NCBI GenBank assembly: GCA_002722885.1 | Contig: PBNE01000014.1 | Span: 128,857-192,856 of the forward strand | DNA from: Rhodospirillaceae bacterium | Lineage (GTDB): Bacteria > Pseudomonadota > Alphaproteobacteria > SP197 | Direction: 5' to 3' | DNA length: 64,000 bases | Shown: positions 18,755 through 27,752 of the stretch, piece by piece | Layout of the letters: the number at the start of each line of letters is the position of its first letter | Numbering within the stretch: the first letter of the stretch is position 1 | Position numbers and translations under genes: made by a program | The notes under the pieces: generated by a model | What the model was told of the DNA's origin: nothing | Databases searched by the model: none | The model's input: the letters and a program-made list of their open reading frames with translations, nothing else

Positions 18755-19231
18755 ATGATCCGTGTCCGACGCGCCCGCAAGACCGATGCCGGAGCCATCG
18801 CGGCGCTGGCGCGCGAACTGGGGCGCTGGATCATGGGCCAGGACGGCACGACAAGCGCGGCCGACGTCCGCCGTTATGCCTTCGGACCCCAACGCTGGTG
18901 CGACATTCTCATCGCCACCGACGGTCCGACCGTCGTGGGCTATGCCCTCACCCGCCACTTCTTCGAGGGCTTCACCGGCCGCCGGCGCATGTTTCTGAGC
19001 GACCTTGCCGTGTCGGCCGATGCCCGTCGCGCCGGTGTCGGCGAACGGCTGGTGGCCAGAGTGTGCCGACATGCCCAGTCCCTCGACTGCGACGCGGTCA
19101 CCTGGGAATGCTCGGACAACAATCACGTCGCTCTGGCGTTCTATGACAAGCTGGATGCGGAGCGGATTGACCGGGTCGTGTTCCTGTCAATCGAACGCGA
19201 ACGGATTAACGAGATCGCTCTCAGCGCGTAA
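18755..19231 (+). CDS. GNAT-family N-acetyltransferase
   Basis: A 158-residue acetyltransferase. Motif A with the acetyl-CoA pyrophosphate loop is visible as ARRAGVGERLVARV, preceded by the beta strand MFLSDLAVSAD; the C-terminal HVALAFYDKLDAERID is the usual motif B. The start follows GAAAGGACC. The acceptor is unknown. It overlaps the end of the convergent RidA gene by 11 bases. Confidence 0.85.
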   Translation: MIRVRRARKTDAGAIAALARELGRWIMGQDGTTSAADVRRYAFGPQRWCDILIATDGPTVVGYALTRHFFEGFTGRRRMFLSDLAVSADARRAGVGERLVARVCRHAQSLDCDAVTWECSDNNHVALAFYDKLDAERIDRVVFLSIERERINEIALSA

Positions 19232-19580
19232 CGGCGGCCACAACCGCGACCTGAAGTCTCCAGCGCTCGTCGGCCAGCCCCGTGATCCGAACGGTCTGGG
19301 CGACGTGATGGCGAAACCGTCGTTCCTGCTCCTTCACCGCAACCGCTATGTCGGCGCGATCCACGAGGTCAATGTCGACGGAGACAATATGGCGTGGCTC
19401 AAGGTTCTTTTGGGCGAGCGCCCCAGCGACCTTGTCCCAGACGCAGGCGGCTTGGGCCCCGATATCGCCAGCAACCTGACCCTGGCCGTCTTCTGGTGAC
19501 TGCGCACCGACAAAGAGAAGTGTGCGGTTGTGCGGCACCTCGGCGGCACCTTTCAGATACTCACTGACAGCCTTAACCAT
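19221..19580 (-). CDS. RidA/YjgF-family protein
   Basis: A protein of about 119 residues of the RidA family, which hydrolyses reactive enamines and imines formed by PLP and flavin enzymes. LLFVGAQSPEDGQGQVAGD matches the family entry strand and the Gly-rich loop; VRITGLADERWRLQVAVVA matches the C-terminal region. The ATG at 19580 has an AAGGAGA site; an upstream in-frame start lacks support. It lies 16 bases downstream of the flavoprotein pair, whose amine oxidation would produce imines, so clearing imines is a reasonable inferred job. Confidence 0.75.
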   Translation of the reverse strand: MVKAVSEYLKGAAEVPHNRTLLFVGAQSPEDGQGQVAGDIGAQAACVWDKVAGALAQKNLEPRHIVSVDIDLVDRADIAVAVKEQERRFRHHVAQTVRITGLADERWRLQVAVVAAVTR

Positions 19581-19596
19581 TGCCGTTTCTCCTTCG

Positions 19597-21579
19597 TCAA
19601 AGTTCCCTCGCCAGCTTGCGGCCCTCGTAAATCGCAGCCGAGGCGCGGTGGGCACCAAGGCTGTCGCCGATCATGTGGAGGCCCTCGTGTTCACCATCCA
19701 GCGCATCGTGAAGATCGCGCCTGGGCCGATTGGTCGTGGCAAGAACTAGCGTGTCGAACTCACGTGTCACGATCCCGCCATCCAGACTGGACTGCAGCGC
19801 CGCCGTGCCGTTCTCCCATGACAGCAGAACCGTCTCGACGATCTGCTCGATTTTCAGATCCGCCATCCGACGAGCAAGCGGTGCCATGGCGGCGCTGGCG
19901 ACCAGTTCCGGGGCGACCATGGCGTGGCGGGTCGCAAAGGTGACCTCGTGGCCCTGCTCGGCCAGCAGCAAAGCGGTTCCGGCGGCCTTCCAGTTGCCGA
20001 GATCATCGAGGATCAGCACCCGCTTGCCACTCTCAGCAGATCCATCAAGGACATCATCAATGGCGATGACGTGCTGGTTCTCGACGCCGGGCAGACGTTC
20101 CTGGAACGGCAGACCACGCTGATAACCGTCCCGGGCTGGTTCCGAACCGGTGGCCACGATGACCTCGTCCCAGTCACCGTCGCGCACCGTGTCGGCATCC
20201 ATGGTCGTGTTGAGCCGGACCTCGACCTGCAGCTTGGTGAGCTGTTTGTCGAACCAACCGATCAGCTCATCGATGGCCTGCCGGCGGGGCTGCTTCGCGG
20301 CCAGAGCGAACTGCCCGCCGAGATGGTCCGAGGCTTCAACCAGGGTCACGCGATGGCCGCGCTCGGCCGCAACACGTGCGGCTTCCATGCCGGCCGGCCC
20401 ACCGCCAACCACGAGAACACGTTTGGGTTCGGCGGAGGGCTCAAACCGGTCCCCGCCCCATTCCCATTCGCGACCTGCCGACGGGTTGGCGAGGCAGGCG
20501 ACCCAGTAGTCGCGTGAGCGCCGGCCCCAGCAGAGCTGGTTGCAGGAGATGCAGGGGCGAATGTCTTCTGCCCGACCATCCTTCGCCTTGTTCGCAAGAT
20601 GGGGATCGGCGATCTGCCCGCGCACGATCGAGACCATGTCGGCCATACCGTCGCGGATCACCGCATCCGCGTTGGCGGGTGTGCGTACATGGCTCTCGGC
20701 CTGGACATACGCATGCTGGACCACGGATTTGATCTCAGAAGCCAGCGGCGGCCCCTTCATCTCGTCGTAAAGAAAGGTCGGGATGATCTGGGAAAAGTCG
20801 TAGAAGCTGCCTGTGCCGACCGAGACGTAATCCATCAGGCCACGTTCGTCGTGCCACGCCGCAACGCGCTTCATCTCATCAAGCGGCAGTCCCTTCTCGG
20901 TGAGATCGTCGCCGGAGATCGACAGGCCGATGATGAAATCGTCGCCACAAGCCTGCCGGATGCCGGTCAGCAGCGTGCGGGTGAAGCGGCAGCGATTTTC
21001 GAGACTGCCACCCCAGCGGTCATCGCGTCGATTGGTCAGCGGCGACCAGAACTGGTCCGGAAGGGTGTTGTAGGCGGCAATGATGTCGATGCCGTCGAGC
21101 CCGGCTCTCTTCGAGCGCAGGGCGGCCGCGATGTAGTGCGCGAGAACGGTCTCGATCTCGGATTCGCTCATCTTGTGACTGCCGGACGAATCCTTCAGTG
21201 ACGGCAGGCCGGAGACCGACCAGTTAGGAAGCCAGGAGTTGTCGGCATCGGCGTGCTGGCCAGAGTGGTTGAGCTGCTGGACGATGACCGTTCCATGCTC
21301 GTGTACCGCATCCGCAATGGCGGCCAGCCCCGGGACAATGCTGTCGTCGTCGTTGAAGCGGCCGCGTGTCAACGCACCATGGGCCTCGACCGACTGCCCC
21401 TCCATCACGATCATCCCGACACCACCCCGTGCCCGTTCGGCGTAGTAGCCGAGGTGACGCGGACCGGGTAGCCCTTCGTGGCTCATGTTCGCGAGATGCG
21501 GGCCAAATGTGAGGCGGTTGCGCAGCGTCTTGTGACGCAGCTGAAGCGGTTGGAAGAGATGGGAAAAGCGCTCTGCCAT
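19597..21579 (-). CDS. Trimethylamine dehydrogenase-like flavoprotein (OYE/DCR family) A
   Basis: A 660-residue iron-sulfur flavoprotein. Residues 1-340 form an old-yellow-enzyme FMN barrel (PHLANMSHEGLPG, RWGGSLENRCRF, DMVSIVRGQIADP). A 4Fe-4S site follows: CxxCxxxC then a Cys 12 residues on (CISCNQLC...). The C-terminal half is an NAD/FAD-type Rossmann region (VLVVGGGPAGMEAARVAAERG). Relatives include trimethylamine and dimethylamine dehydrogenases, N-methylproline demethylase and 2,4-dienoyl-CoA reductase. With sox and MttB genes around, N-demethylation of a methylated amine or betaine is likely, but the substrate is not determined. Confidence 0.85.
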   Translation of the reverse strand: MAERFSHLFQPLQLRHKTLRNRLTFGPHLANMSHEGLPGPRHLGYYAERARGGVGMIVMEGQSVEAHGALTRGRFNDDDSIVPGLAAIADAVHEHGTVIVQQLNHSGQHADADNSWLPNWSVSGLPSLKDSSGSHKMSESEIETVLAHYIAAALRSKRAGLDGIDIIAAYNTLPDQFWSPLTNRRDDRWGGSLENRCRFTRTLLTGIRQACGDDFIIGLSISGDDLTEKGLPLDEMKRVAAWHDERGLMDYVSVGTGSFYDFSQIIPTFLYDEMKGPPLASEIKSVVQHAYVQAESHVRTPANADAVIRDGMADMVSIVRGQIADPHLANKAKDGRAEDIRPCISCNQLCWGRRSRDYWVACLANPSAGREWEWGGDRFEPSAEPKRVLVVGGGPAGMEAARVAAERGHRVTLVEASDHLGGQFALAAKQPRRQAIDELIGWFDKQLTKLQVEVRLNTTMDADTVRDGDWDEVIVATGSEPARDGYQRGLPFQERLPGVENQHVIAIDDVLDGSAESGKRVLILDDLGNWKAAGTALLLAEQGHEVTFATRHAMVAPELVASAAMAPLARRMADLKIEQIVETVLLSWENGTAALQSSLDGGIVTREFDTLVLATTNRPRRDLHDALDGEHEGLHMIGDSLGAHRASAAIYEGRKLAREL

Positions 21580-21582
21580 CTC

Positions 21583-23568
21583 TCAGATCTCCATCGCGGT
21601 GCGGCGGGCATCATAGAAGGCTCCCGATGCCATCTGATAGGCGACACAGTCGCCGACGGGCCGGACGCGCAGGCCGGAACCCTCGAGGTCACGCCAAAGA
21701 GCATCGTTGGCGACCGGGGTTTCACAGATCACCAGAGAGTCGAAAGGCCGTGTCTCCTCAGCACCTGATGGCTGGTGCCGGATTGTGGCGGTCTCACCGG
21801 TCCAGGCCACAACAGCGCTTTGCGGCCGCAGCTCCGCGCCCGCCATGGCGAGCGCCTTGCGCATGGCCTTGTCGGACTGAACCCGGCCCATGGGCGCGGC
21901 AATGGCTGCATCCTTGGCAACCACGGTGACCTGATGGCCGGCTTCAGCGAGCAGCAGCGCCGTGCCGTTGCCGGGCCAGAAGCCGATGTCGTCCAGCAGC
22001 AGCACCCGCTCACCCGGTGTGACAGTGCCATCGAGCACCTGGTTGATCGCACAGACCTGCCCCTTGTCGAGATCATCAAGGCCATCGCGTTCGGGCAGAG
22101 CGCGCTGGTAGCCGGTCAGCGGCGGGTGGCTGCCCGTCGCCACAATGATGTCATCGACCCCCATGTCGCGGACCATTTCGGCGTCCATCTCGATCCCGAC
22201 ATCGATGGCCACGCCGAGACGGTCAAGTTCCCGTTCGAGCCACGCCAGGTGGTCAGCGAGTTCGTTACGGCGGGGTTGCAGTGATGCCAACCGCCACTGC
22301 CCGCCCAGATGCTCGGTGGCTTCGACAAGGCGCACACCGTGCCCGCGTTCAGCCGCCACGCGGGCCGCTTCCATCCCGGCGGGGCCGCCACCCACGATGA
22401 GTACGGCGCGAGGATTGTCGGACACACCGCAATTGTCCCCGCCCCACTTGGCCTCGCGGCCGGTCGACGGGTTGACCATGCAGGAGATCCAGTAGTCGCG
22501 ATGGCGACGACCGATGCACTGCTGATTGCAGCCGATGCAAGGGCGAATCTCGGACGCCCTGCCCGCCTTTGATTTGTTGGCAAGCTGCGGGTCTGCAATC
22601 TGGCCGCGCACGATGGAAACCATATCGGCCATGCCGGAGGCAATGATCCGTTCACCGTTTTCGGGGGCCGTGACCCGCGCTTCACATTGAACCCTAATAT
22701 GGCGGCAGACGGACTTGAGACGCCCGGCGTATTCCTCGCCCTTCATGGCCTGCTCGAAGGCCGTGGGAATGATGCGGGTGAAGCCCCAGTAGCTGCCGCG
22801 ACCCAGAGTGACGTAGTCGACAAGCGCGCGTTCGTCGTGCCAGGCCATGACCTCCTGAAGCATCTCGATCGACTGCACGACCTCGGCACCGGGGTCGATC
22901 GCAACGGCGACACCACAGACGAAGTCGTCACCACAGGCTTTTCGAATCCGGCTGTAGACCTCCTGGGAGAACCGCATGCGATTTTCGAAGCTGCCGCCCC
23001 AGCGATCAACGCGACGGTTCGTGAAGGGCGACCAGAACTGTTCCATCAGCGCGGAATAGGCTGCCATGATCTCGATGCCGTCGAAGCCGGCGTCATGAGC
23101 ACGGCGGGCGGCTGAGACGTGACCTTCAATCACCTCCTCGACCTGGCCATCGGTCATGGCGTGGCTGCCGTCGGAGTTGAACATCGACGGCAGGCCGCTG
23201 GGCGACCAGTTCTCCGAGAAGCTGGAGTCCCAATCACCGTGGGCGCCGACATGGTAGAGCTGCTGGATGATCGCCGTGCCGTGGCTTTTGACCTCCTCGG
23301 TGATGCGCCGGAAGTGCGGCACGATCTCGTCGGTGTCGTGAAGAAAATTGCCACGGGTGAGAACCGCCGTGCGATGAACCGGCACAGGCTCGACCACGAT
23401 CATCCCCGCACCGCCCCTTGCGCGTTCCCGGTAGTAGCCGAAATGGCGGTCACCGGGGATGCCCTCTTCGGCCATGTTCGCCGTGTGCGCCCCGAAAACG
23501 ATGCGATTGTTCAACATGAGATGACGCAGCCGCATCGGTTCGAAAAGATGGGGATAGGCGGCGGTCAT
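21583..23568 (-). CDS. Trimethylamine dehydrogenase-like flavoprotein (OYE/DCR family) B
   Basis: A 661-residue paralogue of the gene that starts 3 bases after its stop, with the same layout: FMN barrel (AHTANMAEEGIPGD, DRWGGSFENRMRF), 4Fe-4S cysteines (CIGCNQQC plus a Cys about 12 residues on) and a dinucleotide-binding half (VLIVGGGPAGMEAARVAAERG). The ATG at 23568 was chosen because similarity to the paralogue begins there. The tandem pair may form a hetero-oligomer or act on successive N-methyl groups (inference). The divergent cupin gene at 23643 probably shares its regulatory region. Confidence 0.85.
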   Translation of the reverse strand: MTAAYPHLFEPMRLRHLMLNNRIVFGAHTANMAEEGIPGDRHFGYYRERARGGAGMIVVEPVPVHRTAVLTRGNFLHDTDEIVPHFRRITEEVKSHGTAIIQQLYHVGAHGDWDSSFSENWSPSGLPSMFNSDGSHAMTDGQVEEVIEGHVSAARRAHDAGFDGIEIMAAYSALMEQFWSPFTNRRVDRWGGSFENRMRFSQEVYSRIRKACGDDFVCGVAVAIDPGAEVVQSIEMLQEVMAWHDERALVDYVTLGRGSYWGFTRIIPTAFEQAMKGEEYAGRLKSVCRHIRVQCEARVTAPENGERIIASGMADMVSIVRGQIADPQLANKSKAGRASEIRPCIGCNQQCIGRRHRDYWISCMVNPSTGREAKWGGDNCGVSDNPRAVLIVGGGPAGMEAARVAAERGHGVRLVEATEHLGGQWRLASLQPRRNELADHLAWLERELDRLGVAIDVGIEMDAEMVRDMGVDDIIVATGSHPPLTGYQRALPERDGLDDLDKGQVCAINQVLDGTVTPGERVLLLDDIGFWPGNGTALLLAEAGHQVTVVAKDAAIAAPMGRVQSDKAMRKALAMAGAELRPQSAVVAWTGETATIRHQPSGAEETRPFDSLVICETPVANDALWRDLEGSGLRVRPVGDCVAYQMASGAFYDARRTAMEI

Positions 23569-23642
23569 GGCGAAAAGGCCGATTGCCGTGGAACGGGTGT
23601 TGAGCCTAGCGTGACGGCGAGCGCGAACGAAAGAACAAAGAC

Positions 23643-24284
23643 ATGAGCCTTCGACCTGTTCAAGACCTGGTGGACGCCGCCGTCCGCGCCCTGACGGTCG
23701 GCGCGCAGCGACCCTTCGCACCCCGGGATGAGCTGATTCGGGGCATTGATCTGATAAGGGACCTTGCGTTTGATGGCACGCCGGAACCGGACAACCAGCC
23801 TATCGTTGATCGCCATCTTCATGAGCTCGAGGTCAACGATCCCCTGGCCGCGGCGCTGCTTGCGGCCCTGCGCACTGCCACCCACCTGCTGAACTGGAAG
23901 GATATGCACAACAGCAGCTACGGCGAAGAGCCCGGGATGGAGCATTTCTGTGACAACTTCAGCTACACAGCCCTGGCTGAACCAAGACGCTGGGCGAAGG
24001 GGATCTCGGTGCCTTCCACGAAAGTCGGTCTGACGTTCACGTTGCAGGGGCCGAAAACCTATTACCCGGACCACGCCCACAAGGCGGTCGAGATCTACTA
24101 CTTGATCGCTGGCAAGGGGCTTTGGAAGCGCGGTGGCGAGCCCTGGGTCGAGCGCCACCCCGGCGAGATCATTCTGCACACAGCCGGCATGCGCCACGCG
24201 ATGCAGACAGGTGACCAGCCGCTGATTTCCATGGCGGTCTGGATTTCGGACGTCGATTCCCCCATCGCAGTGGTGCGGACCTGA
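23643..24284 (+). CDS. Cupin protein of the DMSP lyase family (DddQ/DddL-like)
   Basis: A 213-residue single-domain cupin. The metal site H144-x-H146-xxx-E150-x-Y152 in YPDHAHKAVEIYY has the spacing of the DddQ metal/catalytic residues, and RHAMQTGDQP supplies the later histidine (H185). The upstream stretch MEHFCDNFSY and the short length also fit the family that cleaves dimethylsulfoniopropionate to acrylate and dimethyl sulfide. The family call is fairly secure, the activity is not: related cupins act on other substrates. It is divergent from the flavoprotein pair, 74 bases away, and stands alone on the plus strand. Confidence 0.65.
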   Translation: MSLRPVQDLVDAAVRALTVGAQRPFAPRDELIRGIDLIRDLAFDGTPEPDNQPIVDRHLHELEVNDPLAAALLAALRTATHLLNWKDMHNSSYGEEPGMEHFCDNFSYTALAEPRRWAKGISVPSTKVGLTFTLQGPKTYYPDHAHKAVEIYYLIAGKGLWKRGGEPWVERHPGEIILHTAGMRHAMQTGDQPLISMAVWISDVDSPIAVVRT

Positions 24285-24578
24285 TCCGAGTCGTACCGGT
24301 AGATGGGGATGCACCGGATGACGGGTGGGAGGGGGCTCCCGGCAGTTTTTGCAATTCAATGCCATACACCGTGCATGTTGTGATCTTCCGGTCTCGAAAA
24401 CCTCCAGTTGTGGGGGCATCGGACTCCGAACCGGCCTGCCTGGCGATGTGGTTCATGTTCTAGATGATGGGCCGTTCGCAGCATCACATTACAATTCAAG
24501 CGCTGATCCGTGTTGTTGCAAGTGTCGCGTTCCGCGCTGTTTGCGCCTAACCTGCGGATGGCGAGAGAGAGATGTGTC
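24285..24578. other. Intergenic region, no gene seen
   Basis: About 294 bases between the cupin gene and the first D-aminopeptidase. It is less GC-rich than the flanks, with short T/A runs around 24345-24370 and 24480-24500 that could hold the aminopeptidase promoter. No convincing coding frame, RNA gene or repeat was seen. A GCGAGAGAGA stretch just before 24579 is the likely ribosome binding site. Confidence 0.4.
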
Positions 24579-25385
24579 ATGAAGGTCTACATCAGCGTCG
24601 ATATCGAGGGCGTCACCGGGATCACGCACTGGGACGAGGCCGAGATCGGCAAACCCGGCTACGAGACGTTCCGCGATCAGATGACAGAAGAAGCCGTAGC
24701 GGCCTGCGAAGGCGCGCTGGCAGCGGGCACCACGGAGCTGGTGGTGAAGGATGCCCACTGGACCGCGCGCAACATCATCCCGTCGCGTTTGCCTGAACCC
24801 GTGACCCTGATCCGTGGCTGGACCGGTGACCCACTCTACATGATCACGGAAATGGACGAGAGCTTCGATGCGCTGGCGATGGTCGGTTACCACTCCGGGG
24901 CCGGCAACGGCGGCAACCCGCTGGCCCATACGGCAGCGGGGTCCGAGTTCCAGATCCTGATCAACAGCGAAGCGGTGTCGGAGTACCGTCTGCACAGCAT
25001 GATGGCTGCCGAGCTGGGTGTGCCGACCGTGTTTTTATCCGGCGACACCTTGCTGTGCGAAAGCGCCCATGCGGCGCAGCCCGGCATTCACACCGTGGCG
25101 ACCAACACCGGCAAAGGAGCGGCGACGGTCTCGATCCATCCGGCCCGGGCCGTGGAAGCCATTCGCAGCGGTATGGAAGCAGCCCTGAAGGACGAGAAGG
25201 CCCGCGCCCTGCCCGCGCTGAGCGACCGCTACGAGCTTGAGCTCTGGTACGACAAGAACGAAGACGCCTATGCCGCGTCGTTCTATCCCGGTGCCCAACT
25301 GCACGCCCCACACGCCGTGCGCTTCGAGGCCGACCGGTTCTACGAGATCATGCGCATGCTGCAGTTTGCCCTGGTGAGATTGTGA
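24579..25385 (+). CDS. M55-family D-aminopeptidase (DppA-like)
   Basis: A 268-residue zinc peptidase of family M55. The N-terminal SVDIEGVTG gives zinc ligands Asp8 and Glu10, VVKDAHW gives His60, MVGYHSG gives His105, and INSEAVSEY the last glutamate; these positions match the Bacillus DppA site closely. Family members release N-terminal D-amino acids from short peptides. The start at 24579 matches the family N-terminus MKVYIS. It is the first of two tandem copies; a dipeptide-type ABC transporter is encoded 6 kb away and could supply its peptide substrate. Confidence 0.88.
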   Translation: MKVYISVDIEGVTGITHWDEAEIGKPGYETFRDQMTEEAVAACEGALAAGTTELVVKDAHWTARNIIPSRLPEPVTLIRGWTGDPLYMITEMDESFDALAMVGYHSGAGNGGNPLAHTAAGSEFQILINSEAVSEYRLHSMMAAELGVPTVFLSGDTLLCESAHAAQPGIHTVATNTGKGAATVSIHPARAVEAIRSGMEAALKDEKARALPALSDRYELELWYDKNEDAYAASFYPGAQLHAPHAVRFEADRFYEIMRMLQFALVRL

Positions 25386-25396
25386 GAGCGCGCGCC

Positions 25397-26169
25397 ATGA
25401 AAGTTTACATCAGCGTCGACATCGAAGGCGTGGCAGGGATTACGCACTGGGACGAAGCGACCATCGGCCAACCCGGTTACGAGACCTTCCGCGCGCAGAT
25501 GACGGACGGGTCCGCAGCCACATGCGAAGGTGCACTGGCCGCCGGTGCGACCGATCTTTTGGTTAAGGACGCCCATTCAAGCGGGCGCAACATACTGCCC
25601 GAACGGCTGCCGGAAGAGGCCCGGATCATCCGCGCCTGGAGCGGCAATCCGTTGAGCATGGTCGAAGGAGTCGACGAGGGCTTCGCCGCCATCGCCATGG
25701 TGGGCTACCACTCCGGCCCCACACGATCTCGAGCAAGGTCGGGCGTGTTTTGGTCAACGGGGCGCCTATGTCGGAGTTCCTGCTGCACAGTCTGGCGGCG
25801 GCCGAGCTCGGCGTGCCGACGGTCTTCATCTCGGGCGACCGCCTTCTGTGTGAGGACGCGAGAGCGGCCCGCCCCGGCATCCATACGGTAGCCACCAACA
25901 CCGGCAAAGGCGCCACAACGGAATCGATCCATCCTGCCTGCGCCACCGCAGCCATTCGGGGTGGCATGGGAGCTGCACTGCAGGATCCCGCGACCCGTGC
26001 CCTGCCCTGGCTTAGCGACCACTACACCGTGGAAATCTGGTATCTCGAAAACGAGCATGCCTATGCCGCGTCAATCTGGCCCGGCGCCAGCCTGCACGCG
26101 CCCCACGCCGTGCGTTTCGAGAGCGGCCGGTTCTACGAGGTCATGCGCATGCTCGAATTTGTGCTTTGA
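25397..26169 (+). pseudogene. Second M55 D-aminopeptidase, broken by deletion and frameshift
   Basis: A tandem copy of the preceding gene, 11 bases downstream. Residues 1-107 are intact and keep Asp8, Glu10, His60 and MVGYHSG. Just after that the frame changes at about 25716-25722: the first copy has AGNGGNPLA before its HT residues, this copy only two bases, so about 25 bases are missing. The rest (SEFLLHSLAAAELGVPTVF to the end) continues in another frame and is otherwise well preserved. The good preservation suggests a recent event or a sequence error. Confidence 0.8.
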
Positions 26170-26299
26170 CCGGGCGCCAGGGTGCCGCACAAGTTGTTGA
26201 TCGGAATCCCGCGACACGGTTCCATACATCTCTTAGTCTGCGCCCCCGGTAGTAGCACGATCCAAGCGTTTGAGATGGATCAGAAAGCAGGAGGTCATT

Positions 26300-27439
26300 A
26301 TGGTATCAGAATTGGAACACCTCCAGTCGTCGATCGGCGCGAGCCTGGAACGGCCGGTCCACGAACCCTGGACGCTCGATCCGGCCCACTACACCTTACC
26401 GGAATACTATGCGCTCGAAGTCGAACGCATCTGGAAGAAGGAATGGATCTGCGTCGGCCACGTCAAGGAAGTCCCTGACGTTGGCGACTTCTATTCCATT
26501 CAGCTTGTCAACGAACCCATCGTGATTGTGCACGGCGCCGATGCCCAGATTCGTGCACTGTCGACGGTGTGCCGACATCGCCTGATGCTGGTGGTGGAAC
26601 CAGGCACCCGCGGCAAAACCAGCGGATTCGTCTGTCCCTATCATCGCTGGGCCTACAAGCTCGACGGCCAACTCAAGAGCGCCCTTCACATGGAGCGCCA
26701 CGCAGACTTCGATCCCTCAGGGATTCGCCTGCCGGAGTTTCGTGTCGAAATCTGGAACGATCTTATCTGGGTCAACCTGGATGACGACGCTGCTCCCCTT
26801 GCCCCCAAGCTGGTCGAACTCGAGGAGGCGATGGCCGTCTATAAGGGGCCCGAGGGCGGAGTGATGGCCGCGCTTTACGACAAGACATGGAAGGGCAACT
26901 GGAAGAGCCAAGTCGAGAATAACCTTGAAGGTTACCACCACATGGGCATGCACCAGCAGTCCATCGAGCTCTATTCACCGACCAAGAACGTCACCAACCT
27001 GACCCACGGCGAATACTGGACCCGTCATCAGGTCCCCTATGAGCGCGACCGCGACGTGACCGAGGCGCTGCTCGACGAGGCCAACTGGTCACCGGATGAC
27101 TGGATGGGCATGGAACAGCCGGCGCTGGACATCATAAACATCCACCCCGGCAACTCGTTTTCGATCTATCCCGGCGGTGCCGGGTACTATTCAATCTGGC
27201 CGTTGGGCGTCGACAGCTTTCAGTTTCGCGCACATTCCATTCGTCCATCGGGCGAGCTGCGCCGGTTCGACCCCGAGGGCGCAAAGTACGATTCCGAGCG
27301 CGTGCTCGATGAAGACGGCGTCGCCATGGCACACATTCTCAATGGTGCTGGCTCAAGCAAGGCTGCACCCGGACCACTCAGCTGGATGGAGGCATCCCTT
27401 CCCCTCTGGCATCAATGGATGGCCCAGCGTCTTACCTGA
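26300..27439 (+). CDS. Rieske non-heme iron oxygenase, alpha subunit
   Basis: A 379-residue oxygenase component. The Rieske 2Fe-2S site is C91-x-H93 and C112-x-x-H115 (CRH...CPYH). The catalytic domain has NWKSQVENNLEGYHHMGMH, giving the two histidines of the iron site near 213 and 218. It resembles Rieske enzymes that demethylate or hydroxylate quaternary amines (glycine betaine, stachydrine, carnitine) as well as aromatic-ring oxygenases; sequence alone does not separate them. The start at 26300 has an AGGAGG site. No reductase gene is next to it. Confidence 0.87.
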   Translation: MVSELEHLQSSIGASLERPVHEPWTLDPAHYTLPEYYALEVERIWKKEWICVGHVKEVPDVGDFYSIQLVNEPIVIVHGADAQIRALSTVCRHRLMLVVEPGTRGKTSGFVCPYHRWAYKLDGQLKSALHMERHADFDPSGIRLPEFRVEIWNDLIWVNLDDDAAPLAPKLVELEEAMAVYKGPEGGVMAALYDKTWKGNWKSQVENNLEGYHHMGMHQQSIELYSPTKNVTNLTHGEYWTRHQVPYERDRDVTEALLDEANWSPDDWMGMEQPALDIINIHPGNSFSIYPGGAGYYSIWPLGVDSFQFRAHSIRPSGELRRFDPEGAKYDSERVLDEDGVAMAHILNGAGSSKAAPGPLSWMEASLPLWHQWMAQRLT

Positions 27440-27478
27440 TGGTAGGTTCGATAGAACAGAGTTGGCGTCATAAGTGTG

Positions 27479-27752
27479 ATGGTCCGTGAGGCCGGGCCCG
27501 ATGACGCAGCCGCCTTTGCCGACATCTGATTCCGCGCGTTCCACGACGTCGCTACCCGTCACGGTCATGCCACCGATGTCGCCTCGGTCGAGGATGCCAT
27601 GGCCTTTGTGCCGGGACTGATTGCCCATCCCCGCATCTACTGCGCATTGGCAGAGGGCAACGACAGGATTCTGGGCAGCAACATCCTCGACGAACGGTCG
27701 ACCATCCGGGGCATTGGCCCGATCACGGTCAATCCGGAGACCCAGAGCCGGT
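27479..27752 (+). pseudogene. GNAT acetyltransferase remnant (nonsense codon and 3' loss)
   Basis: From ATG 27479 the frame reads like a GNAT N-terminus (MVREAGPDDAAAFADI), then a TGA at 27527-27529 where relatives usually have Cys, then FRAFHDVATRHG and, later, RGIGPITVNPETQ, the strand just before motif A. At about 27742-27752 the gene stops matching and runs into the reversed remnant of a dioxygenase gene. The acetyl-CoA binding half is missing, so it is not functional. Confidence 0.7.

Noticed and set aside
18341..19126. A 261-codon minus-strand frame spanning the transporter promoter and GNAT gene
   Set aside because: It overlaps two well-supported genes in other frames and shows no family features.
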